A program made the position numbers and the translations under genes. The notes under the pieces are model-generated. The model was not told the DNA's origin. It made no database searches and saw nothing but the letters and a program-made list of their open reading frames with translations. 8,685 nt of DNA, taken from positions 1-8,685 of the forward strand of contig JANYIK010000159.1 in assembly GCA_025362115.1 (NCBI GenBank), given 5' to 3'. The stretch is from Methylophilaceae bacterium. GTDB lineage: Bacteria > Pseudomonadota > Gammaproteobacteria > Burkholderiales > Methylophilaceae. This document shows positions 1 to 6,729 of this stretch, in pieces (positions within the stretch are counted from its first letter, which is position 1; each line of letters opens with the position of its first letter).

Positions 1-45
1 TGAATCGCCCTTGCAACACATGCTGCGGCTCGCTCCCAATGTGCG
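1..45. repeat. Inverted duplication, left arm (window edge)
   Basis: Bases 1-45 are an exact reverse complement of 279-323; identity stops at base 46. The arm may continue beyond the window. It replaces the expected coding sequence of the ABC-F gene directly after its second SH switch motif. The break falls at a short shared CGCAC, which suggests template switching. It is probably an amplification or assembly artefact at a contig end, though a genuine inverted duplication cannot be excluded. Confidence 0.9.
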
Positions 46-1483
46 AGACCAGTACTACGCCACCGTCGTATTGTTGCAGCGCCATGCTTAGTGCGTGGCG
101 CATCTCCAGGTCCAGGTGGTTGGTGGGTTCGTCGAGCAGCAGCAAATTCGGTTTGTGCCATATCAGCAAGGCTAATGCCAAGCGCGACTTTTCGCCGCCG
201 GAAAACCCGCCACAGGGGGTGACAGTCATATCACCACGAAAATCGAACCCGCCGAGATAATCACGATGTTCCTGCTCACGCACATTGGGAGCGAGCCGCA
301 GCATGTGTTGCAAGGGCGATTCATCTGCACGCAGTTGTTCCAGTTGATGTTGGGCGAAGTAGCCTATCTTCAGTTCTTTGCCCGTCACACGTTTGCCGGA
401 TTTAAGTTTGAGTTCATCGGCCAGCAGTTTAATCAGTGTGGATTTACCTGCACCATTCCTTCCCAGTAGCCCTAGCCTTTCGTTGGGACGCAGGGTGAGT
501 GCCAAGTCCTTAAGCGTCGTGGTATCACCATAGCCCACTGCGGCGTCATCCAGCACCAGCAGCGGGTCTGGCGGGTTGTCCAGTTCGCGGAAGCTGAAGT
601 CGAACGGGCTGTCCACGTGTGCGGCGGAGACCAGTTCCATGCGTTCCAGCGCCTTGATGCGGCTTTGCGCCTGGCGGGCTTTGGTAGCTTTGGCGCGGAA
701 GCGGTCTATATAGCTGTGCAGGTGCGCTACCTGGCGTTGCTGACGTTCGTAGAGAGATTGTTGCTGCGCGAGCTTTTCTGCGCGTTGCCGCTCGAAATCG
801 GAATAATTGCCGCGATACAGGGTGAGCGTCTGTTGCTCGATATGCAAAATATACTCGGCCACGGCATCGAGAAAATCGCGGTCGTGGGAGATCAATATCA
901 ACGTACCGCGATAGCTTTGCAGCCAGCTTTCCAGCCACAGTACCGCGTCCAAATCCAAGTGGTTGGTAGGTTCATCCAGCAGCAATAAATCGGAGCGGCA
1001 CATCAGAGCGCGCGCCAGATTGAGCCGTACACGCCAGCCACCGGAGAAATCAGAAACGGGGCGGGTGAAATCGGCATCAGTAAATCCTAGGCCATGCAGC
1101 AACGTGGCGGCGCGTGATGGTGCGGCATAACCGCCGATGTCGTTGAGCCGTGTATGTAGTTCGGCGAGATGGTGACCGTCAGCCTCTACTAAGGCGGTTT
1201 CGATAGAGCGTAATTCGGCATCGCCATCCAGCACGAATTCCAGCGCGGGACGGGACAGTGCAGGAGTCTCTTGCGCCACGTGGGCGATGACCCAGTTGGT
1301 GGGAATCTCGCAATCACCGGATTCCGCATGCAACTCGCCACGCAGCAATGCGAACAAGCTGGATTTGCCAGTGCCGTTGGCTCCGGTGAGGCCTATCCTT
1401 TGCTGAGGATGGAGTTGCAACGAGGCGTGTTGAACTAAAACTTTGCTGCCACGGCCAAACTGGAGATTCCTAAATTGGATCAT
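1..1483 (-). CDS. yheS: ABC-F family ATPase, YheS-like (3' end missing)
   Basis: Soluble duplicated ABC ATPase of the ABC-F class, whose members bind the ribosome (E-site region) and act on stalled or antibiotic-bound translation; the exact role of YheS is less defined. Reading from ATG at 1483 gives 494 uninterrupted residues; E. coli YheS is about 637, so the C-terminus lies outside the window. Seen: first Walker A GANGTGKSS (about 34-42), signature FSGGW (147-151), Walker B LLLLDEPTNHLD (167-178), SHDR switch (199-202), then the charged linker with RFRAKATKARQAQSRIK (about 261-277) typical of ABC-F. Second domain: GRNGAGKST (341-349), FSGGEKSRL (427-435), LLLLDEPTNHLD (447-458). Many stretches match YheS from memory, such as YFAQHQLEQLRADESP. 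After VLVSH (477-481) the family continues DRH, but here it reads IGSEPQ, which is encoded by the inverted duplication at 1-45, so roughly the last 13 residues are not native. No clear Shine-Dalgarno precedes the ATG. Confidence 0.95.
   Translation of the reverse strand, partial: MIQFRNLQFGRGSKVLVQHASLQLHPQQRIGLTGANGTGKSSLFALLRGELHAESGDCEIPTNWVIAHVAQETPALSRPALEFVLDGDAELRSIETALVEADGHHLAELHTRLNDIGGYAAPSRAATLLHGLGFTDADFTRPVSDFSGGWRVRLNLARALMCRSDLLLLDEPTNHLDLDAVLWLESWLQSYRGTLILISHDRDFLDAVAEYILHIEQQTLTLYRGNYSDFERQRAEKLAQQQSLYERQQRQVAHLHSYIDRFRAKATKARQAQSRIKALERMELVSAAHVDSPFDFSFRELDNPPDPLLVLDDAAVGYGDTTTLKDLALTLRPNERLGLLGRNGAGKSTLIKLLADELKLKSGKRVTGKELKIGYFAQHQLEQLRADESPLQHMLRLAPNVREQEHRDYLGGFDFRGDMTVTPCGGFSGGEKSRLALALLIWHKPNLLLLDEPTNHLDLEMRHALSMALQQYDGGVVLVSHIGSEPQHVLQGRF
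279..323. repeat. Inverted duplication, right arm (native copy)
   Basis: This is the copy in its natural place: read on the minus strand it encodes ESPLQHMLRLAPNVR of the ABC-F ATPase, matching the YheS family segment ADESP-x-QH-x-x-RLAP. The reverse complement at 1-45 gives no family-like peptide, so this arm is the source and the other is the copy. Confidence 0.9.
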
Positions 1484-1509
1484 AGAGTAAAAACAAATGT
1501 AGCAAATGA

Positions 1510-1539
1510 ATTGTAATGAGGGTCGTCGAAATGCGACAA
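1510..1539 (-). promoter_or_regulatory. Candidate sigma-70 promoter for the ABC-F gene
   Basis: On the minus strand a -35-like TTGTCG (1539-1534) and a -10-like TACAAT (1515-1510, five of six consensus bases) are 18 bases apart. The -10 lies 26 bases before the ATG at 1483, a normal leader length. Pattern match only, with no experimental support. Confidence 0.45.
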
Positions 1540-1575
1540 AAAGGCGTTATTGTAAGGCTTTTAGTGTGATTGGCA

Positions 1576-1605
1576 TTGACCAAACGCGCACCCTAATGAA
1601 ATACT
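1576..1605 (+). promoter_or_regulatory. Candidate sigma-70 promoter for yhdP and downstream genes
   Basis: TTGACC (1576-1581, five of six consensus bases) and AATACT (1600-1605, four of six) are separated by 18 bases, and the -10 is 43 bases before the yhdP ATG. It would fire away from the ABC-F promoter; the two -35 boxes are only 36 bases apart. The -10 is weak, so the call is tentative. Confidence 0.4.
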
Positions 1606-1648
1606 CCGTGCTGATTAGCTGCACTCAACGATTTATCACAACAAGTAC

Positions 1649-4600
1649 ATGGTAAAAAAATCTTTAATTTGGCTCTACGCCGCGACAACTTATTTGCTGT
1701 GGGGCGTGATTATCGTCATTACCGTGGTGGTGTTGGGACTGCGCTATTTCGTGTTGCCGCACGTCAAGGACTACCGTGAGACCATCGCGCAAAAAGCGAG
1801 TCAACTGATTGGTCAAAAGGTCGCCATAGGCGACATCGGTGCTGGCTGGAATGGCCTCAATCCGCAGTTTGATTTGCACAAAGTAGACATCTACGACCAA
1901 GCAGGCCGCCCTGCCTTGCAGTTTGATTACGTTGAAGCCGAGCTTTCTTGGCTGAGTTTGGTGGTGGGCGAAGCGCGCTTGTCCAACTTGGTCATCCATG
2001 AGCCACGGCTCACCGTGAGGCGCGAAAAAGACGGCACCATTTATGTTGCGGGGATTTCCATGAATACTGCGGCTAAGCCGGATTTCCCCAACTGGCTGCT
2101 GCGCCAGCAGGAAATCACGGTGCGTAATGCCGCCGTGGTTTGGCAAGATGATATGCGCCAAGCGCCGCCCCTGAGTTTGGAAAAACTGAATCTGGTTATC
2201 GAAAGCCCATTCACCAGAAGCTTGCTGGATTACCACCGCTTTGGCCTGACGGCGCAGCCATCTGTAGGCGATTCTCATTCGATAGACATACGCGGCAAGT
2301 TGTATGGCGGCGATGTTAGTCAAACCTCGCATTGGCACGGCATGGTGTATGCGGCTTCTGAGGGTACCGAGATTTCCGCTTGGCGTACTTGGCTGGATTT
2401 ACCACAGGCGTTTCAGCAAGGCGCTGGGGCGATGCGTGCCTGGCTGGAATTCTCTGACAGCGCTATCCAGCATGTAACTGCAGACTTGGCATTGGCCAAT
2501 GTGGTGGCACAACCGCATTCAGAGAAGTTGCCGTTGCATTTGCAGCAACTTACTGGCCGACTGGATTGGCGGCGCAGTAAGCAAGGATTTGAGTTTGCTG
2601 CGACCAAGTTATCTTTAGACGCAGACCAAGGTCTCACGCTACGCAATGGCAGTGCGCGGTTTGAGCAGAAAGCCGCGTCCACAACCGGTGAGCTGAAAGT
2701 GGACGAACTGGCGCTACAACCCATCGTCGCCTTGGCCGATTATTTCAGCCTGAGTGAAGGTGCCAAGCAAAGATTAGCGGCGCTGGCACTGGTGGGGCAT
2801 CTGAGCAAATTGAATGCTAGTTGGGAGACCGGTAAGGATAAGTTGGAGAAGTATGCGATACGGTCTGATTTCAGCGATGTGGGTGTGCAGCCAGTGGAAG
2901 ATATTCCTGGCTTTTCCGGACTTTCCGGCACATTGGATGCTGACGAAAATCATGGAGAGTTGGCATTGCAATCACGCAGCTCCAGTTTGCAAATGCCCAA
3001 GCTGTTGCGCCAGCCGATCCCGATTGATAGTGTGAGCGCAAAACTCAACTGGAAGCGTCACGGCGAGGCGCTGGACATAAAAGTGGCCGATTTCGCCTTG
3101 GCTACTCCGCACTTGAAAGGGGTGGTGAACGCGAACTATCGCGATGATGGCGTTAAGGGTGGCTACATGGATTTAAGTGGCAATGTGAGCGATTTCGACC
3201 TCAAATACGCCATCTTGTATTACCCGCGGCTGTTGAATAAGGATACCCTGTACTGGCTGGACACTTCTATTCTGGCTGGGCGTGCCGACGACGTGAAAAT
3301 CAAGCTCAAAGGTCATTTGAACGACTTTCCCTATATTGGTGGCAAGACTGGTGAGTTCAGTGTTACCGCGAATCTGAGCGACACGCTGATAGATTACGCC
3401 AGCGCTTGGCCTAAACTGGAAGGTCTAAAGCTAAAAATGAAGTTTTTTGAGAACAAGATGCTGCTGTCTGAGATGCAAGGCCACCTATTGGGTCTCCAAC
3501 TCAGCAACACTACGGCGCGTATCAATGCCTTGGGGGTGGATCATCCTGTGCTGAATGTTGAAGGTCAGATGCAGGGCGGCGTGGACGATGGTCTAAAATT
3601 TGTGGCACAAAGTCCAATCCTAGAAGCGACACACCGTTTTACTGAGGGCATGAAGGGCGCTGGTCAAGGTCGCTCAATGGTGAAGATGAGTATTCCGCTC
3701 GATAACGTGGATGCCAGCAAGGTGAGCGGGAGCTACGCTATTACTAATGGTACGCTGGATGGCGATAGCGAATGGCCGATTTTGCAGCGCATCAACGGCG
3801 TATTGAATTTTACCGAGAGTTCCATCAAGGCCAAGGCGGTGCAAGCACAGGTGTGGGGCGGGCCGGTGGCGTTTAATATGAGTAGTGGGCAGGGCGGCCG
3901 TGTAGATTTATTGGCGCGCGGCAAGCTCAATCATTTAGGTTTGCGACAAGCAATCAATCATCCTTTGGTAAATCGCCTTTACGGTACTGCGGATTGGCAG
4001 GGCAAGATAACGCTGCACAACAAACATAGTGATTTTTCCATTGATTTCCCCGATTTGGTAGGGATGGCGAGCAGTTTACCTGCGCCATTTGACAAAGCTG
4101 CTGAAGCCAAGGCACCGCTACATTTGGAACACAAGCTAGGAGCGGATGGCGATACAGCAGTGATCAATTACGGCGATAAGCTGTTCTCGATGAAGCTGGC
4201 GCGCAGTCAGCAAGACTTGGCGATGCGCGTTGAGCGCAGTGATATTCGTTTCGGCGGCGATCCGCATCCGGCAGCACTCGCGCGCGGTATTACGGTGGGA
4301 GGGTCTTTGCCTGGTTTGAATGTGGATCATTGGCTAGATGTGCTGGAGAGCAAATCCACTGGCGCGATGCCTGCTTTGACCAGCGCCAAGTTGAAAGTTG
4401 GCGTGCTGGATGCGTTTGGCCGCCGCTGGAACGAAGTGCAACTTGACGCGAAAACTGAGGGGGACGTGTGGAAAACTACTGTCAAAAGTCGCGAAATCAA
4501 TGGAGAACTGACTTGGTTGCCACAAGGCAATGGTCATGTGATTGCCAAATTGGATTCGCTCATCGTGCCCGATGTCACACCGGCTACGATTGGCGCAAAA

Positions 4601-5467
4601 TCTGATGCCGAGGTTGCCAATCCACATGACTATCCTTCCATTACGCTGACTGCAAATCAGTTTGAAACCAAGGGTAAAAAACTCGGCAAACTGGAATTGC
4701 GCGCTATACACGAAGCCAGCAATTGGAATCTGGAAGCGCTACGTATAGAAAATTCAGACTTTGTGGCTGATATGTCTGGTGTGTGGAGCAACTGGCGGCA
4801 TAATTCCAGCACCCGATTGCGACTGGATATGGACGTGACCGACTTGGGCAAAACCTTGGAGCGATTTGGCTATCCAGGCATGATCAAAGGCAGTACAGCC
4901 ACCTTGAAAGGCAATCTGACATGGCCGGATAGTCCGCAAGCATTCGCACCAACGGCCTTGAGCGGGGATTTTTCTCTCAATGTGGATAAGGGACAATTTC
5001 TGAAGCTACAGCCAGGCGTGGGACGATTGCTGGGTGTCGTCAGTCTGCAAAATCTGCCACGACGGTTGGTGTTGGATTTTAGAGATGTATTTAGCTCTGG
5101 CTTTGCTTTTGACAAGATTGCCGGTGACGTGAAAATTACTCAAGGCGTGATGCGTAGCGATAACTTCGTGATGGAAGGCGCTGCCGCTAAAGTGAATATC
5201 AGTGGCGACACCGATCTGACCAGAGAAACGCAGAATCTGCACGTCAAAGTGGAACCTTCCATTTCCGACAGCCTATCTCTGGCAGCGTTGGCGGGCGGAC
5301 CTGCGGTAGCGGCGGGTGCTTATATCGCGCAAAAACTATTCAAAGATCCGTTGAGTAAACTGGTCAGTTATGAATACGATATTGTGGGTACGTGGGATGA
5401 ACCGCGCGAAGTGAAAGAAGCGCCGGAGAAAAAAGCGTTTCCGCTTAGTAACCCCCTAGGACGGTAG
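1649..5467 (+). CDS. yhdP: YhdP family AsmA-like protein (TIGR02099)
   Basis: Very large inner-membrane-anchored periplasmic protein of the AsmA-like group (with TamB and YdbH), which in E. coli is implicated in carrying phospholipid from the inner to the outer membrane. Its 1272 residues match the E. coli protein (about 1266). Seen: a short basic start (MVKK), one hydrophobic segment at about residues 6-36, then the family opening FVLPHVKDYRE and GAGWNGLNP (to about 72). The long middle is the beta-rich, repetitive region usually labelled DUF3971. The C-terminal AsmA_2-type part includes QPGVGRLLG (1121-1129), LPRRLVLDFRDVF (1136-1148), AALAGGPA (about 1212-1219) and a closing SYEYDIVGTWDEP, all close to E. 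coli YhdP. The start is the only ATG that keeps the membrane segment, but its ribosome binding site is poor. The ABC-F gene is divergent upstream; the Nit gene follows after 53 bases. Fully intact, with no frameshift. Confidence 0.95.
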   Translation: MVKKSLIWLYAATTYLLWGVIIVITVVVLGLRYFVLPHVKDYRETIAQKASQLIGQKVAIGDIGAGWNGLNPQFDLHKVDIYDQAGRPALQFDYVEAELSWLSLVVGEARLSNLVIHEPRLTVRREKDGTIYVAGISMNTAAKPDFPNWLLRQQEITVRNAAVVWQDDMRQAPPLSLEKLNLVIESPFTRSLLDYHRFGLTAQPSVGDSHSIDIRGKLYGGDVSQTSHWHGMVYAASEGTEISAWRTWLDLPQAFQQGAGAMRAWLEFSDSAIQHVTADLALANVVAQPHSEKLPLHLQQLTGRLDWRRSKQGFEFAATKLSLDADQGLTLRNGSARFEQKAASTTGELKVDELALQPIVALADYFSLSEGAKQRLAALALVGHLSKLNASWETGKDKLEKYAIRSDFSDVGVQPVEDIPGFSGLSGTLDADENHGELALQSRSSSLQMPKLLRQPIPIDSVSAKLNWKRHGEALDIKVADFALATPHLKGVVNANYRDDGVKGGYMDLSGNVSDFDLKYAILYYPRLLNKDTLYWLDTSILAGRADDVKIKLKGHLNDFPYIGGKTGEFSVTANLSDTLIDYASAWPKLEGLKLKMKFFENKMLLSEMQGHLLGLQLSNTTARINALGVDHPVLNVEGQMQGGVDDGLKFVAQSPILEATHRFTEGMKGAGQGRSMVKMSIPLDNVDASKVSGSYAITNGTLDGDSEWPILQRINGVLNFTESSIKAKAVQAQVWGGPVAFNMSSGQGGRVDLLARGKLNHLGLRQAINHPLVNRLYGTADWQGKITLHNKHSDFSIDFPDLVGMASSLPAPFDKAAEAKAPLHLEHKLGADGDTAVINYGDKLFSMKLARSQQDLAMRVERSDIRFGGDPHPAALARGITVGGSLPGLNVDHWLDVLESKSTGAMPALTSAKLKVGVLDAFGRRWNEVQLDAKTEGDVWKTTVKSREINGELTWLPQGNGHVIAKLDSLIVPDVTPATIGAKSDAEVANPHDYPSITLTANQFETKGKKLGKLELRAIHEASNWNLEALRIENSDFVADMSGVWSNWRHNSSTRLRLDMDVTDLGKTLERFGYPGMIKGSTATLKGNLTWPDSPQAFAPTALSGDFSLNVDKGQFLKLQPGVGRLLGVVSLQNLPRRLVLDFRDVFSSGFAFDKIAGDVKITQGVMRSDNFVMEGAAAKVNISGDTDLTRETQNLHVKVEPSISDSLSLAALAGGPAVAAGAYIAQKLFKDPLSKLVSYEYDIVGTWDEPREVKEAPEKKAFPLSNPLGR

Positions 5468-5520
5468 TTAGTGAATTATTACCATTGCTAAGTATTGGAA
5501 AACATTAGAGAATCGGCATC

Positions 5521-6378
5521 ATGCCTATAAAATCAAAAAACACAAAACCAACCGGGATCTCAGTTCCTGGAGTGATCAAAGTCGCGGGGATCCAAATGGC
5601 CTCTGGGCCGCAGGTGGCGGCCAACTTGTCTGAAGCCGAACGGCTCATCGAAATCGCCGTGGAGCAAGGCGCCAAGCTGGTGGCGTTGCCGGAATATTTT
5701 GCCATCATGGGTCTGAAAGATACCGACAAAATCAAAGCGCGCGAACAGGAAGGCGATGGCCCAATTCAGAAATTTTTGTCCAGAATGGCCAAGAAGCACA
5801 GTATTTGGCTAATAGGCGGTACCATTCCTCTGAAAGCCAGCGTCGCCAACAAAGTACGCAATTCCTGCTTGGTGTTCGAACCCAACGGTAAGTTGGCCGC
5901 GCGTTACGACAAGATTCATCTGTTTGGACTGGATTTGGGCAACGAACACTTCCGCGAAGAAGACACCATAGAGCCAGGTGATGGCATCGTGGTGTTGGAA
6001 ACTCCGTTTGGTGTTATTGGTCTGTCTGTGTGCTATGACTTGCGTTTCCCAGAGCTATATCGTGCGATGGGCGAGGTGGATTTGCTTATCATTCCATCCG
6101 CCTTTACCGACACTACTGGTAAAGCGCACTGGGAGACTCTGGTTCGCGCTCGTGCTATAGAGAATTTGTGCTACGTGTTAGCTCCTGCGCAAGGTGGTTA
6201 TCACTTGTCTGGGCGGGAAACGCACGGTAATAGCATGATTGTTGATCCGTGGGGCGTGGTGTTGGATAGGCTGCCTAAAGGCTCTGGCGTAGTAATTGCC
6301 GGTATCAATCCCGCGTATCAAGCCAGTTTGCGGTTGAGTTTGCCAGCGTTGAAGCACCGCACCATGCATGAATGCTAA
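5521..6378 (+). CDS. Carbon-nitrogen hydrolase, Nit family
   Basis: Cytoplasmic amidase of the nitrilase superfamily, Nit1/Nit2-like branch. Related enzymes hydrolyse small amides such as deaminated glutathione or omega-amides of dicarboxylic acids; the substrate here cannot be told from sequence. The Glu-Lys-Cys catalytic set is complete: E58 in LPEYF, K131 in YDKIHLFGLDL, C171 in VCYDLRFPELYR. GIQMASGP (23-30) is the usual first strand, and NSMIVDPWG and LPALKHR near the end also fit. Length is 285 residues against about 270-280 for the family. Residues 1-17 precede the conserved fold and look unstructured. No later ATG would keep the first strand, and a GTG just before it lacks a properly spaced ribosome binding site, so 5521 is kept with a weak AGAGAA upstream. 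It sits 53 bases after yhdP and 28 before the next gene, suggesting one transcript. Confidence 0.92.
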   Translation: MPIKSKNTKPTGISVPGVIKVAGIQMASGPQVAANLSEAERLIEIAVEQGAKLVALPEYFAIMGLKDTDKIKAREQEGDGPIQKFLSRMAKKHSIWLIGGTIPLKASVANKVRNSCLVFEPNGKLAARYDKIHLFGLDLGNEHFREEDTIEPGDGIVVLETPFGVIGLSVCYDLRFPELYRAMGEVDLLIIPSAFTDTTGKAHWETLVRARAIENLCYVLAPAQGGYHLSGRETHGNSMIVDPWGVVLDRLPKGSGVVIAGINPAYQASLRLSLPALKHRTMHEC

Positions 6379-6392
6379 GAATTCCTACAGTT

Positions 6393-6399
6393 AGGGAGA
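6393..6399 (+). promoter_or_regulatory. Ribosome binding site for the small exported protein
   Basis: AGGGAGA lies 7 bases before the ATG at 6407. It is the strongest Shine-Dalgarno in the yhdP-tldD run and supports this short reading frame being translated. Confidence 0.7.
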
Positions 6400-6406
6400 A
6401 TTTGTC

Positions 6407-6634
6407 ATGACAAAAATTAAAGCAGTGATTTTTATATTGTTACTTGGTTGTGGTTGCTATGCCTTGGCTGCGGCTGCCCCTTGGTATAAATGGGAAAGTA
6501 TCCAAGATGGTGATGTGATCTGCGCACAAGCCTGGCCCGGCGAAGGTTGGCAACAAGGTGCGGGGCGATTTAACAGCTATAGTGGTCCGTTCAAAGATGC
6601 ACACTGCACTGTGCGTGGCGAGCCAAGCAATTAG
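6407..6634 (+). CDS. Small exported protein of unknown function
   Basis: I do not recognise a named family. The 75 residues begin with a signal-peptide layout: MTKIK, a hydrophobic core (about 6-21), then an alanine run ALAAAAP ending at 25, where signal peptidase I could cut after about residue 21-23. LLLGC at 11-15 resembles a lipobox, but leucine at -2 is unfavourable and a second Cys follows at 17, so a lipoprotein is a weaker alternative. The mature part, about 50 residues, holds four Trp (26, 29, 43, 48), two Cys (39, 67) that could form a disulfide, and a Gly-rich centre with WPGEGWQQG and SGPFKDAHC. That suggests a compact periplasmic or secreted domain. A good ribosome binding site, a position inside a same-strand gene run, and a balanced composition support a real gene. 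It lies 28 bases after the Nit gene and 95 before tldD. Confidence 0.78.
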   Translation: MTKIKAVIFILLLGCGCYALAAAAPWYKWESIQDGDVICAQAWPGEGWQQGAGRFNSYSGPFKDAHCTVRGEPSN

Positions 6635-6729
6635 GCATTGTGTTATTAGTGTTTTTTGCGGAAATTCCTTAGCGGCAGCAAACCGTCCAACTGGTATCAT
6701 CAGGCATCTTTTGCTTAAGCGTAAAATCC

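Noticed and set aside
39..988. Three plus-strand open frames (39-260, 266-469, 617-988)
   Set aside because: They are antisense to the ABC-F gene, and the first crosses the inverted-duplication junction.
1664..2338. 224-residue open frame on the minus strand
   Set aside because: It lies wholly opposite yhdP, whose frame is family-like throughout this stretch, and the antisense product shows no recognisable domain or ribosome binding site.
6690..6726. Promoter for tldD using TATCAT (6695-6700) or TAAAAT (6721-6726)
   Set aside because: Neither has a -35-like box at 16-18 bases, and the second would start transcription inside the tldD frame.
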